Source of the DNA: Planctomycetota bacterium | GTDB lineage: Bacteria; Planctomycetota; Phycisphaerae; Phycisphaerales; UBA1924 | Reading direction: 5' to 3' | DNA length: 64,000 bases | Assembly: GCA_018242605.1 (NCBI GenBank) | Contig: JAFEBP010000005.1 | Coordinates: 396,861-460,860, forward strand | Notes under the pieces: model-generated | The model's input: only the letters and a program-made list of their open reading frames with translations | Database searches by the model: none | Told to the model about the DNA's origin: nothing | Shown here: positions 23,897 to 32,712 of the stretch, in pieces | How positions within the stretch are numbered: position 1 is the stretch's first letter | How the letters are laid out: each line of letters opens with the position of its first letter | Program-made: the position numbers and the translations under genes

Positions 23897-25633
23897 CTAC
23901 TTCGCGGGTTGGGCGGGAGCTTGGCTGTCGGACTTCTTTTCGGACTCCAGTTCGTCACGTGGCAGCATCGTCGGCGCACACGCTAATCGATACGCCGTGA
24001 TGGCGGCGTTGGTAGAGGATTGAATCAGATACTCAGGAATTGCCAGGTCGAGCTTGTCGTGTTGGGTATGCCATCCGTACCCATAATCAGCACGGCCGAC
24101 TTCATCCCAGAAAAACCCGGGCACTCCAACAGCGTTGAACGAGGCGTGGTCGGAGCCGCCACCCTTGGGATTGCGGGGGCCGGCCTTGTGAATGTTCACG
24201 TTGAGCCACTTCTTGTCGACCTCGCTATAGAACTGAAAGTTTGTAGGCGCTGTCGCCGCCGCGAGCATCTCGGCCATGGAATCGGCGCACGGCACGCCGC
24301 CCTCGCTATTGGTGCCACCATCGTCGACGAACACGGCCGAGATGTGCGGCAACTCGTCCTTGTGGGCGTCGATCCAGCCTTTGGACCCCAACAGACCCTG
24401 CTCCTCCCCGGTCCAATTGATGAACCGGATGGTGCGAAAGGGCTTGGCGCTCACACTCGCGAGGATTCGGGCTGCTTCGAGCGTGACCGCAGTGCCGGTG
24501 CCATTGTCCGTGCAGCCCTGTGATCCCGGGCCGTTCCAGGAATCCAAATGTGCGGAGATAATGACCACCTCGTTGGGCCACTTGGAGCCGGGGATTTCTG
24601 CGATCGTGTTGTAGACCGGGACCGGGCCCTTAGTCAGCGTGTGCTGCAGGTTGGCCTCGACCTCAATCGGCTCGCCGTCGGTGAGGCGGGAGTTGATGAA
24701 GTCGTAGTCAGAAAGTCGCACTTGGATGTGCACGTCGTTGGGCGCGGTATCGGCGTCCAACTCGCGCCAGCCCGTCGCGCCGCCGGTCCAGACCCGTTCA
24801 TCCCGTGAGCAGGAAATGTAACCGATCACGCCGTCGGTGACCAGGCGTTCAATGATGGACAAGTCCGCGGGCGACTTGCCTTCGGCGAGCTTTTTGCGAG
24901 CGTCCTTGCGGACATCGTACCGAGCGTTCATCCCGCCTCGGATGCCTCGCTGGCCGACCGCGGGCGGGGCGTCAAAGAGGATCCACGCCCCCTTGAGCTT
25001 GCTCTTGGCCGCGGCATACTGCTCCTCGGTTTTGGGCTCCTTGACGACCGGGCCGCGGATCGTGCCGTTCGAGCCGGCGGTCCAGGCGAGGGTCGTGAGC
25101 TCCATGTCGCGCATGGTCTCGAACTCCACCTCGGATGTACCATCGTCCTTCTTCTTTTCTTTTCGCAGCACCACCTTGGCGGAAGATGGGCCGCGATCGA
25201 ATCGTGTGGCGATCGTGCCCCAGGATTCCAGCCGGGGGTTCGTGAGGCCCCAGGCTGCGTACTGCTGCTTGCACCACTGGTTGGCCTTCTCGGCATTTGA
25301 AGACCCGGTGAGCCGAGGACCAATCTGCTGCGTCAGGTAGGTCAAGTGCTCCATCACTTTGTTGTGGTGTTTGCCTTCCTCGAGGATCGCCCGCACCGTC
25401 CGTTCGTCCCCCATCGCAATGTCAGGGCAGGGGATGGCCTGGTCATTCATGATCGCTGTCCAGCCGTTTTTGTTCTTCGGCAGGTCCTTGGGAATGACGC
25501 CGCCGGCCACCGTCCCGAGGCTCGACGGAGCACCGGCCGCAGCAGTTTTGCTGTGCGATGCGCAGGAAAGCAGCGCCGTGTACGTCAACAGCGAAGCCGA
25601 GCAGGCAAGGTAACGAATGGAGTGGTGGGTCAT
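23897..25633 (-). CDS. Lipoprotein M28-family metallopeptidase with PA-like insert
   Basis: The 578-residue protein has a lipoprotein signal ending LLSC (Cys24). A long N-terminal region and a protease-associated-like segment (residues ~200-330, AWILFDAPPAVGQRG) precede the M28 catalytic core: AHLDSWNGPGSQGCTDNGTG (His, Asp), WTGEEQGLLGS (Glu pair), FVDDGG (Asp) and HTQHDKLD (His). It would be a membrane-tethered zinc aminopeptidase outside the cytoplasm. It is the second M28 enzyme in the window but a different subgroup from the one at 4106. Start ATG at 25633 is set by the signal peptide; the upstream frame is not protein-like. Confidence 0.9.
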   Translation of the reverse strand: MTHHSIRYLACSASLLTYTALLSCASHSKTAAAGAPSSLGTVAGGVIPKDLPKNKNGWTAIMNDQAIPCPDIAMGDERTVRAILEEGKHHNKVMEHLTYLTQQIGPRLTGSSNAEKANQWCKQQYAAWGLTNPRLESWGTIATRFDRGPSSAKVVLRKEKKKDDGTSEVEFETMRDMELTTLAWTAGSNGTIRGPVVKEPKTEEQYAAAKSKLKGAWILFDAPPAVGQRGIRGGMNARYDVRKDARKKLAEGKSPADLSIIERLVTDGVIGYISCSRDERVWTGGATGWRELDADTAPNDVHIQVRLSDYDFINSRLTDGEPIEVEANLQHTLTKGPVPVYNTIAEIPGSKWPNEVVIISAHLDSWNGPGSQGCTDNGTGTAVTLEAARILASVSAKPFRTIRFINWTGEEQGLLGSKGWIDAHKDELPHISAVFVDDGGTNSEGGVPCADSMAEMLAAATAPTNFQFYSEVDKKWLNVNIHKAGPRNPKGGGSDHASFNAVGVPGFFWDEVGRADYGYGWHTQHDKLDLAIPEYLIQSSTNAAITAYRLACAPTMLPRDELESEKKSDSQAPAQPAK

Positions 25634-25663
25634 GGGGGTGAAACCTGAACGAAGCGGAGCCGC

Positions 25664-25692
25664 GTTATACGTCCGAACGGGCGCGGCGTAAC
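25664..25692 (-). promoter_or_regulatory. Possible promoter of the lipoprotein M28 gene
   Basis: TATAAC (25664-25669) with a weak -35 GTTACG (25687-25692), spacer 17. The rest of the divergent region to 25880 shows no other site. Confidence 0.3.
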
Positions 25693-25880
25693 GGGGATCA
25701 GGATAGACGGGCATCTCCCCGGCAACGTGGAGCGAGCCAATTTCAGCCTGAGTATGAAGACACTCGGGGGGTGGAGGACGGCGTGGATGGAGCACGCTGG
25801 TCGAGCCGGGAGCGGGCAAAGCCGCGGTGGTGATACGGGCAAAAGCCAACTGCTGATACGCGGTGGAACTTGAACTTCCC

Positions 25881-25886
25881 TATAAT
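25881..25886 (+). promoter_or_regulatory. -10 element (TATAAT) of the LamG-dockerin gene
   Basis: A perfect TATAAT lies 23 bases before the ATG, with a GAGGAG Shine-Dalgarno between. No good -35 is seen. Confidence 0.55.
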
Positions 25887-25909
25887 TGCAACAACACGAG
25901 GAGATCGCC

Positions 25910-27193
25910 ATGAAAGACGTTCGCTATGGCAGCAACGCATCCTTTCGGTACTTTTCCGTGATCGCCGTGTGCTCTTTGCTCGTGGATCCCCTTGCTTCGG
26001 TCGCGAGGGCGCAGCCCGCCTCTTTGCAACTGGCGGACCAGGCATACGTGCGCCTCTCCAACTCGACTCAGATGGCCCCGCAGCAGTTCACGATCGAAGC
26101 GAGATTTAGGGCCGACGGGCCCGGGTACGGGCATGCAGGTGATTCCGCCGGCGCGACCATTATCGCCAAACCGCGAGAGGGCGGCAGCGGCAGCTACATC
26201 ATGTCTTGGGCGCTCGACTGGTCGGCCACGACGCAGAAGGCTGTGTTCATCCTGACCCACGCGTACCCGTCACAGGGGGTCGCGGTCAGTTCGAGTTCCC
26301 GCATCGCTCAAGGATCCCCGGCCCACGTCGCGGTGACATTCGACGGCGTCACTATTCGGATGTACCTCAATGGTCAGTTGGATTCGTACGCGGCGTTCGG
26401 ATACTCGGGTGTGTACTACAGCAGCATGGAACCAGTGCTCATCGGCGCCGGAAACTACGACAACGGGTACCTCCGCCGGTGGCAGGGCATGATCGATGAT
26501 GTGCGTGTCTGGAATCACGTGCGAACTCGTGACCAGATCGCGGAGTCCGCGTCGTGCGAGCCGCAGGGTAACGAACCCGGTTTGCTCGCGGCCTACGACT
26601 TCACAGACCAGCGGCTCACCGATCGATCACCCAACGGCAGTGACGGGATTGCGCAAGGAACCGTCGCGTTCGGGCCTCAGGCTCCGAGCGTGTTGTCGCC
26701 GCCGCGGATCGAAGCGATCGACGATCAACTCGGATGTGTTGGCTCCACGGTGCAGTTCAGTGCTGATGCCTCGGGCTCCCCGCCGCTCGCCTTCGCCTGG
26801 CAGATCGCCGACAGTTCAAGTGCAGGCGGATGGCGCACCCTGGCCGATGGGCCGGTGGAGGGGCCTCCCGATGAAGTCATGTTCATCGCCGCCGGATCGG
26901 ATACAGAAACGCTGACGCTTGCCAACTTGTGGGGTGGCGGGACGGGCGAATGGTCGAAGATCCGGCTGAGAGTAAATGTGATCAACACCTGCGGATCGGC
27001 GACAAGCAATCCATATGACCTGCAAATATGCGCCGGCGACTTCAACTGCGATGGGGGTGTGGACGGAGGAGACGTCGACGCCTTCTTCACCGTTTGGGAG
27101 TCCGGAGGCACTCCCGCCGATCTGAACCTCGACGGCGGTGTCGACGGCGCCGACGTCCAGTACTTCTACGCCCACTGGGAGGCCGGATGCTGA
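25910..27193 (+). CDS. Secreted LamG / Ig-like protein with GC-type dockerin
   Basis: The 427-residue protein has a signal peptide ending SVARA, a LamG/concanavalin-like domain at about 30-215 (HVAVTFDGVTIRMYLNGQLD, WQGMIDDVRVWNHVRT, then LLAAYDFTD), an Ig-like domain (about 255-365, QFSADASGSPPLAFAWQI) and a C-terminal dockerin-type tail. The tail has two calcium-loop repeats, DFNCDGGVDGGDVDAFF and DLNLDGGVDGADVQYFY, ending WEAGC. Planctomycetes of the Phycisphaerales type carry this GC-ending dockerin on many exported proteins. The likely role is carbohydrate or surface binding. ATG at 25910 is set by GAGGAG 7 bases upstream. Confidence 0.88.
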   Translation: MKDVRYGSNASFRYFSVIAVCSLLVDPLASVARAQPASLQLADQAYVRLSNSTQMAPQQFTIEARFRADGPGYGHAGDSAGATIIAKPREGGSGSYIMSWALDWSATTQKAVFILTHAYPSQGVAVSSSSRIAQGSPAHVAVTFDGVTIRMYLNGQLDSYAAFGYSGVYYSSMEPVLIGAGNYDNGYLRRWQGMIDDVRVWNHVRTRDQIAESASCEPQGNEPGLLAAYDFTDQRLTDRSPNGSDGIAQGTVAFGPQAPSVLSPPRIEAIDDQLGCVGSTVQFSADASGSPPLAFAWQIADSSSAGGWRTLADGPVEGPPDEVMFIAAGSDTETLTLANLWGGGTGEWSKIRLRVNVINTCGSATSNPYDLQICAGDFNCDGGVDGGDVDAFFTVWESGGTPADLNLDGGVDGADVQYFYAHWEAGC

Positions 27194-27298
27194 ACCGAGT
27201 TGCGATCGCTCATCGGTGGGATACAAGTTCCCCGACGGTGAGCCGATCGAGGGCATTTTGAGGTTCGCTGCCTCTGGCCCCGGGGGTGGTCCGGCCGA

Positions 27299-27304
27299 TA
27301 CCCT
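27299..27304 (+). promoter_or_regulatory. -10 element (TACCCT) of the SGNH hydrolase gene
   Basis: TACCCT ends 6 bases before the ATG at 27311. Confidence 0.5.
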
Positions 27305-27310
27305 TGCGAC

Positions 27311-28204
27311 ATGGCTACCAAACCGTTTTCACTCGGTCGTGTCGTTGTCATGGCTCTCTTGTCGGGCGCAATCGTCGGGAGCGCGTTCGCCCAGTCGCAG
27401 CAGCCGGCGAAGCCCACGATGGTTCCCGCGCCCCCGCCGGACCCCAACGAGCCCCCGCCGCCCCCACGCGTCAAGCGCCCCTCGATCGATGCGAACGGCA
27501 AGGCCGTTCGCTACAGCACGGGAGACAATCCCGCCGCCAAGCCCGTTCCCCGCACCGACAAGGGATGGGTCGAGCGCAACGACGCGTTCAATAAGCGCGT
27601 CAAGCAGGCGGCGGAGAAAGGCGACGCCGGCGTCCTGTTCATCGGCGACTCGATCACGCAAGGTTGGGAAGGCGAGGGCAAGGAAGTCTGGGAGAAGTAC
27701 TACGCCAAGCGCAACGCGGTAAACCTGGGCATCGGCGGCGACCGTACGCAGCACGTCATCTACCGCCTGCAGAACGGAAACCTCGACGGCCTGGCCAAGC
27801 CCGCCTCGGGATCCGCCCCAAAGCTCGCGGTTGTCATGATCGGCACCAACAACGCCAACGACAACACCGCTTTCAACATCGCCGACGGCGTGATCACGGT
27901 GCTTGAAACGATCCACGAGAAGCTGCCGCAAACCAAGATCCTGGTGCTGGGCATCTTCCCTCGCGAACGTCGCCCCGGACCCCTGCGCCAGAAGAACGAG
28001 GCCGTGAATGAGTTGATCACGCACCGTCTTGACTCCAGCGGCGCGGTTTACATGGATATCTCTAACGAGTTCATCGGCAACTCCAAGGACGGCGAGATTT
28101 CCTCCGAGATCATGCCGGACGCGCTGCACCTTTCCGCCAAGGGCTACGAGATCTGGGCCAAGGCCATCGAGCCGATGGTCAAAGAACTGCTCGGCGAGAA
28201 GTAA
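27311..28204 (+). CDS. Exported SGNH/GDSL-type esterase or acetylhydrolase
   Basis: The 297-residue protein has a signal peptide (cleavage after AFA, residue 27), a Pro-rich linker (33-58) and an SGNH hydrolase domain: nucleophile Ser114 in FIGDSITQGW (block I), GIGGDRTQ (block II Gly), MIGTNNAND (block III Asn) and DALHLS (block V Asp/His). This is the PAF-acetylhydrolase-like branch, which removes acetyl or acyl groups from sugars or lipids. In planctomycetes such enzymes often deacetylate polysaccharides; the substrate is not shown here. The next gene, a Tat-exported TIM-barrel protein, lies 87 bases downstream after a strong hairpin. Confidence 0.9.
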   Translation: MATKPFSLGRVVVMALLSGAIVGSAFAQSQQPAKPTMVPAPPPDPNEPPPPPRVKRPSIDANGKAVRYSTGDNPAAKPVPRTDKGWVERNDAFNKRVKQAAEKGDAGVLFIGDSITQGWEGEGKEVWEKYYAKRNAVNLGIGGDRTQHVIYRLQNGNLDGLAKPASGSAPKLAVVMIGTNNANDNTAFNIADGVITVLETIHEKLPQTKILVLGIFPRERRPGPLRQKNEAVNELITHRLDSSGAVYMDISNEFIGNSKDGEISSEIMPDALHLSAKGYEIWAKAIEPMVKELLGEK

Positions 28205-28235
28205 ATCACCGAGTCCGCACCGCCCGAACATCAGT

Positions 28236-28268
28236 TGCCCGCCGCGTCGAATCGCGGCGCGGCGGGCA
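28236..28268 (+). repeat. Strong hairpin between SGNH hydrolase and TIM-barrel genes
   Basis: TGCCCGCCGCG (28236-28246) pairs perfectly with CGCGGCGGGCA (28258-28268) around an 11-base loop. There is no T-run, so it is not a standard terminator. It ends about 12 bases before the Shine-Dalgarno of the next gene and could stabilise the upstream mRNA or limit read-through. Confidence 0.6.
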
Positions 28269-28291
28269 CAAAGCTCGAAGAGGTAATGACC

Positions 28292-29224
28292 ATGTCCAGC
28301 CAGCCAGTCTCACGTCGCGAAGTCGTCAAGCTCGGCGTCGCCGCCGCGGCGGCGGGGTCGCTCACCCGTTTTTCCCGAGCGGCCTCAGCAACGGACGAGC
28401 CGCTCTTCCAGATCTCGTTGGCGGAGTGGTCGTTGCACCGCGCCATCCACGAGGGGCGACTGGAGCACCTGGACTTCCCCAAGACCGCCAAGAACGACTA
28501 CGGCATCGACGCGGTCGAGTACGTGAACACGTTGTTCAAGAAACGGGGCGACGCGGAGTACACAAAGGAACTCAAGAAGCGTTGCGAGGGCGAGGGCGTC
28601 AAGAGCGTGCTCATCATGTGCGACGACGAGGGCGACTTGGGCGACGCGGACCCCAAGAAACGCAAGCAAACGGTTGAGAATCACAAGAAATGGCTAGAGG
28701 CCGCGGCGACTCTGGGCTGCCATTCCATCCGCGTGAACGCCCGCGGCATGGGCACGTACGAGGAGCAACAGGCGCAGGCCGCGGACGGGCTCCACGCGCT
28801 GTGCGTGGTCGCGGAACCGTTCAACCTGAACGTCATCGTCGAGAACCACGGCGGGCTCTCATCCAACGGCAAGTGGCTGTCCGAGGTCATGAAGAAGGTC
28901 GGGCACCCGCGCGTGGGCACACTCCCGGATTTCGGCAACTTCAGGATCAGCGCAGACGAGCAGTACGACCGTTACAAGGGCGTTGAGGAGATGATGCCCT
29001 TCGCTAAGGGCGTGAGCGCCAAGAGCCACGACTTTGACGACGCCACCGGCGAAGAGAAAGACATGGACTACACCCGCCTGATGCGGATCGTGCTCGCGGC
29101 GGGCTACCACGGGCGCCTGGGAGTTGAATACGAGGGCTCACGCCTTTCGGAACCCGACGGGATCCGTGCAACCAAACGACTGCTCGAGAAGGTGCGCGAC
29201 GAACTGAGCAAGCCCCGGAAGTAG
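28292..29224 (+). CDS. Tat-exported sugar phosphate isomerase/epimerase-like TIM-barrel protein
   Basis: The 310-residue protein has a twin-arginine-type signal ([19 protein letters not shown]). A xylose-isomerase-like TIM barrel follows: [26 protein letters not shown] near 68, [29 protein letters not shown] (metal Glu), [17 protein letters not shown] and [11 protein letters not shown] (metal Glu). Such proteins are typical planctomycete isomerase/epimerase homologues exported folded; the substrate is unknown. ATG at 28292 is preferred over 28286 because the GAGG Shine-Dalgarno spacing fits. It converges with the tryptophan dioxygenase gene 4 bases away. Confidence 0.87.
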   Translation: MSSQPVSRREVVKLGVAAAAAGSLTRFSRAASATDEPLFQISLAEWSLHRAIHEGRLEHLDFPKTAKNDYGIDAVEYVNTLFKKRGDAEYTKELKKRCEGEGVKSVLIMCDDEGDLGDADPKKRKQTVENHKKWLEAAATLGCHSIRVNARGMGTYEEQQAQAADGLHALCVVAEPFNLNVIVENHGGLSSNGKWLSEVMKKVGHPRVGTLPDFGNFRISADEQYDRYKGVEEMMPFAKGVSAKSHDFDDATGEEKDMDYTRLMRIVLAAGYHGRLGVEYEGSRLSEPDGIRATKRLLEKVRDELSKPRK

Positions 29225-29228
29225 CCGC

Positions 29229-30083
29229 TCAGCCCTTGATCTCCGTGCGAACATCCCAGAGCTCCGGGAAGAGCCGGTCGTCGGTGCGCTCCCGCAAGTA
29301 GGCGACCCCTGAGGTGCCGCCGGTTCCGCGTTTAAACCCGATCACCCGTTCGACGACTTTGACGTGGCGGTACTTCCAGAGGGCGTACTGCTCATCGACG
29401 TCGACCAGCTTCTCGGCCATCTCGTACAGATCCCAATGGGAATCGGGGTTCTCATATACCGTTTTGAGAACGGCCACAACACCAGGGTGCGCTACGTGCG
29501 GTTCGGAAACGTCGCGGTTCAGCACCTCAGCGGGAATCGGCAGCCCGTGCCGGCCCATGGAGCGGAGGAACTCGTCGTACACACTGGGGGAGTTGAGGCA
29601 CTCGGCGATCTGGGCGTGGATGTGTGGCCGGTGCGCGAAGAGCGGCATCATCTTTTTGTCCTTGCGCCCCAGCAGGAACTCCACCATCCGGTGCTGGTAC
29701 GACTGGAGTCCGCTGGCGGGCCCCAGCACGTGGCGGAACTGGACGTATTCGCTGGGCGTGAGCGTGGCCAGCACGCTCCACTGCGAAAGCAACTGGGCCT
29801 GGATGTGCTTGACCCGGGCCAGGATCTTGAACGAGGCCTCCAGTTGATCCGTCGCGATGAGCTGCCTCGCGGCCTTGAGCTCGTGGACCACAAGCTTGAA
29901 CCACAGTTCGCTGGTCTGGTGCTGGATGATGAAGAGCAGTTCGTCGTGGTGCTCGGGGCGCGAGAGCGGCTTCTGGGCGGACAACAACTGATCCAGGCAC
30001 AGGTAGCCGGAGTAATCCAGGCGCTGCGACAGATCGGTGATCATGCCGTCGGCCGAGGCGGGTCCGTGGGGGTCGTTGCTCAT
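29229..30083 (-). CDS. kynA: Tryptophan 2,3-dioxygenase
   Basis: The 284-residue heme dioxygenase matches the family over its length. It has [14 protein letters not shown] near residue 24, [19 protein letters not shown] near 46 (heme-pocket and substrate residues), [17 protein letters not shown] near 117, the distal [14 protein letters not shown] near 237, and [13 protein letters not shown] near 254, the flexible loop that closes over substrate. The enzyme cleaves the indole ring to N-formylkynurenine as the first step of tryptophan breakdown. No other kynurenine gene adjoins, though the aminotransferase at 6933 belongs to a family that can act on kynurenine. TACGCT ends 5 bases before the ATG, so it is transcribed separately from the flagellar genes. 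Confidence 0.95.
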   Translation of the reverse strand: MSNDPHGPASADGMITDLSQRLDYSGYLCLDQLLSAQKPLSRPEHHDELLFIIQHQTSELWFKLVVHELKAARQLIATDQLEASFKILARVKHIQAQLLSQWSVLATLTPSEYVQFRHVLGPASGLQSYQHRMVEFLLGRKDKKMMPLFAHRPHIHAQIAECLNSPSVYDEFLRSMGRHGLPIPAEVLNRDVSEPHVAHPGVVAVLKTVYENPDSHWDLYEMAEKLVDVDEQYALWKYRHVKVVERVIGFKRGTGGTSGVAYLRERTDDRLFPELWDVRTEIKG

Positions 30084-30088
30084 GCCCC

Positions 30089-30094
30089 AGCGTA
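30089..30094 (-). promoter_or_regulatory. -10 element (TACGCT) of kynA
   Basis: TACGCT ends 5 bases before the ATG at 30083, in the 52-base gap after flgH. Confidence 0.5.
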
Positions 30095-30135
30095 CGTCGG
30101 CGGGAGCGGGCCCGGGCGACCGGGCGCGGGCCGCG

Positions 30136-30822
30136 TCAGAAGGCGAAGATCGTGCGGAAGACGCGGGTGATCCAGCCGGGCTTGTTGGTGTCGCGCAGTT
30201 CGCCCTCGTTCTTCACGGTCAGCGTCATGTCCGCGAGCTGGCTGCTCAGGATCGTGTTGGCGTTGGTGACGTCTTCGCGCCGGCACGTTCCGGCCAGAAC
30301 CATGCTCTGGACCTCGTCGTCCTTGGTCACGCTGCGGCGGGCCTCGAGCACGAGCACGCCGTTGGGCTTGACTTCGATCACCTCGGCGGAGATCTTGTCC
30401 GTGAAGCGGTCGCTGCGTTCGTACTTGGCGTCGCCTTTCCACTTGGAGTTGCTGCTCTCGTCCACCTGCGCGATCGGGCTGCTCTGTCCGTTGGTCAGCT
30501 CGCCCTCGATGAGCTTGGTGGGGTCGGGGAACTTGTTCAGCGTTCCCTTGATGCTGGTGTCCTGCTTGGTGTCGAGCTTCTGCTCGCCGCTCTGCCGGCT
30601 GTTCTCGCTGATGATGATGGTGATCAGGTCGTGGGGCGAGAACGTCTTTGGCTTCGGGGCCTCGACCGCGATGAGGCTGGTCTCGTGCAGCGAGGACTTG
30701 GCGCCGGCCGAGACATCGGGCTCGGCGTGCGCTTCTCGCGGGCCGCGGAGCAGAGCTTGGGCCTCCGCCGATGCGGTGAACCCGGCGAGGGTGAGGGCGA
30801 TAAGTGCGTGCCTGGTGTTCAA
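30136..30822 (-). CDS. flgH: Flagellar L-ring protein FlgH
   Basis: The 228-residue protein has a signal peptide ([21 protein letters not shown]) and the FlgH core: [19 protein letters not shown] near 60, the beta-rich region with [23 protein letters not shown] near 138 given in parts, and [18 protein letters not shown] near 188. It forms the outer-membrane L-ring around the flagellar rod. There is no lipobox Cys in the signal, unlike enteric FlgH. Start is TTG with GGAGG 8 bases upstream. It is last in the flgF-flgG-flgA-flgH run, 27 bases after flgA. Confidence 0.92.
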   Translation of the reverse strand: MNTRHALIALTLAGFTASAEAQALLRGPREAHAEPDVSAGAKSSLHETSLIAVEAPKPKTFSPHDLITIIISENSRQSGEQKLDTKQDTSIKGTLNKFPDPTKLIEGELTNGQSSPIAQVDESSNSKWKGDAKYERSDRFTDKISAEVIEVKPNGVLVLEARRSVTKDDEVQSMVLAGTCRREDVTNANTILSSQLADMTLTVKNEGELRDTNKPGWITRVFRTIFAF

Positions 30823-30849
30823 GGGGTGTGCCTCCGAGATATCGTTTCG

Positions 30850-31869
30850 TTACTCGCCGCGACGGGGCTTGCGGCCGCTCTGCTTGTCTGGTTGTTCGGT
30901 CAAGCCCGGCACGCTGACGGCGACGCCGGGTCCGCTGATTCTGGCGGCGATTTGAGTGTTCCAGCGGATGGTTTCGAAGAGGATGGTGTCGCCCTGTTTG
31001 CCGTCCGAAAGGGCTCTGGCCGTCGTGCGGACGGCGATTCCGCCGCTGACGCAATCGATGTTAACCAGATCCCCCTTACGAACGGCCCGGGCCGTCTCGA
31101 CGTCGTTCTCGGCGATCACTTCGCCGGCTCCGATGCGAGAGTGCGCAACCCGGCCGACGACGCCGGTCGCGGGACGTACGCTGGGCGGCAGCCACTGCTC
31201 ATCGACGACGATGTTCTCGTTGGCGAGCGTTTCACCCTTGGAGATCGGCACCGTAGCCACCGCAACGTCGCGGCGGATGAGGACGCCGACCCGGATTGTT
31301 CCTTGGTTCACGAGCGAATCATGCTCGTAGACACGCACGGAGAAGGTCGGTTTGTCGCCCGCGCCGGTGGGATTGACGACGACGCTGCGACCCTTGCATG
31401 ACATTCCGAGCAGGCTCTCATCGCGCTTGTCGAATGTGGTCCGCATCTCCTTGGCCGGCACTGCGAGCACCTCGGACAGCCTCGTCAGCACGGCGCCACG
31501 CACGACACCCTCCGTCAGCACGGGCGCCTCGGGTTCCCCGGCGATCGGCGGCTGCGAGACCGGCGCGGCTTCAACAGGCCCGAGCTTACAGGCGAAGCCG
31601 GAAAAGAGCAACCGTCCGGGGTTGATCCCAGCCACCCCTGCCGCGGCCTTGCGGACTGCGTCGAGATCGACGGTCGCGTCGGCGCCCGGGGTGATGATTG
31701 CGTTTAGAAGCGACGAGGCGTCTGGGCCTTCGATGTCGGCGATGTCGGCCAGATGAAGGGTCCCGCCGGGAGGCAGCGCGACGCTGGCTCGCAGACTGAT
31801 CGTCGTTTGGGCCGCGACGTGCGAGGCTAGCAAAGCAGTGAGTGCAAGGATGATCGTGCGGATCGTCAT
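30850..31869 (-). CDS. flgA: Flagellar P-ring chaperone FlgA
   Basis: The 339-residue protein has a signal peptide ending SHVAA, a middle domain and the C-terminal SAF/ChapFlgA domain: VATVPISKGETLANENI near 205, GVVGRVAHSRIGAGEVI near 235, VRKGDLVNIDCVSGGIAVRTT near 265 in parts. FlgA is the periplasmic chaperone for P-ring assembly. It is longer than enteric FlgA (about 220 residues), with an extra N-terminal part. GGAG lies about 8 bases before the ATG. It sits between flgG and flgH in the usual planctomycete order. Confidence 0.9.
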   Translation of the reverse strand: MTIRTIILALTALLASHVAAQTTISLRASVALPPGGTLHLADIADIEGPDASSLLNAIITPGADATVDLDAVRKAAAGVAGINPGRLLFSGFACKLGPVEAAPVSQPPIAGEPEAPVLTEGVVRGAVLTRLSEVLAVPAKEMRTTFDKRDESLLGMSCKGRSVVVNPTGAGDKPTFSVRVYEHDSLVNQGTIRVGVLIRRDVAVATVPISKGETLANENIVVDEQWLPPSVRPATGVVGRVAHSRIGAGEVIAENDVETARAVRKGDLVNIDCVSGGIAVRTTARALSDGKQGDTILFETIRWNTQIAARISGPGVAVSVPGLTEQPDKQSGRKPRRGE

Positions 31870-31884
31870 GGCGATGACTCCCGA

Positions 31885-32688
31885 TTATCGGCGGAGCTGG
31901 GAGATGGTGCGGAGCGACTCGTCGGCGGCGCGGATGGTCTGACTGTTCATCTCGAATGCGCGCTGCGTGCGGATGAGGTCGATGAGCTCTCGGGTGGGGT
32001 CAACGTTCGAGGATTCGAGGGAACCTTGCAGAATAGTGCCGCGTTGATCTGTCCCGGCGTCTCCGGTGGTGGGTGTTCCGGACGCGTCAGTCTGGGTGTA
32101 GAGATTCTCGCCAATCTGACGAAGTCCCGCCGGGTTGGGGAACGTGGCCAGTTCGAGGCGGCCGGCTTCGGTTTGCTCGGTTGACCCCGGGGCCGTATAC
32201 AGGACCTTGCCGTCGCTGCTGATCGTGAGATTGGTGGCGTCCGAGGGGATCGAGATGACCGGCTGCAATCGCCTGCCCTGGTCATTTGCCATCACCAGCT
32301 CGCCGTCCTTGTTGAGCGCGAAGTTACCGGCGCGGGTGTAGGCAGTGCCACCCAAGGCGTCTCCAACGCCCACCTGGAAGAACCCTTCACCCTCGATGGT
32401 GGCGTCGAGCGGCCGGCCGGTGAACTGCGGAGCGCCCTGGGTGAACTCGAGTTGCGTGCCCGAGACCTTCACGCCCAGTCCCACGTACAACCCGATCGGC
32501 CGTTGGTCGTCGTTCACGTTGCGGGTCCCGGGCTGCTCCTTCTCGATGTAGAGCAGGTCCTGGAAGTTCGTCCGACTGGCCTTGTAACCAGGTGTATTGA
32601 CGTTCGCCAGGTTGTTGGCTGTCACGTCCAGCGCGGTATCGAGTGCTGAAAGTCCCGAGGCGGCGGAGTTGAGCGCGTTGATGGCCAT
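31885..32688 (-). CDS. flgG: Flagellar distal rod protein FlgG
   Basis: The 267-residue protein opens MAINALNSAASGLSALDTAL with the rod motif VTANNLANVNTPGYKASR, has the core beta region (YTRAGNFALNKDGELV) and ends with the paired helix NVDPTRELIDLIRTQRAFEMNS. It matches FlgG in length and in the Gly-rich N-terminal stretch. An AGGA Shine-Dalgarno precedes the ATG. It lies 24 bases after flgF, so the two are co-transcribed. Confidence 0.95.
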   Translation of the reverse strand: MAINALNSAASGLSALDTALDVTANNLANVNTPGYKASRTNFQDLLYIEKEQPGTRNVNDDQRPIGLYVGLGVKVSGTQLEFTQGAPQFTGRPLDATIEGEGFFQVGVGDALGGTAYTRAGNFALNKDGELVMANDQGRRLQPVISIPSDATNLTISSDGKVLYTAPGSTEQTEAGRLELATFPNPAGLRQIGENLYTQTDASGTPTTGDAGTDQRGTILQGSLESSNVDPTRELIDLIRTQRAFEMNSQTIRAADESLRTISQLRR

Positions 32689-32712
32689 GCTGGGTCCTGT
32701 GAGCGGTGTCTA

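Noticed and set aside
30037..31401. Plus-strand open frame (454 residues) opposite flgA and flgH
   Set aside because: The opposite strand encodes clear FlgA and FlgH; this frame has no recognisable motif.
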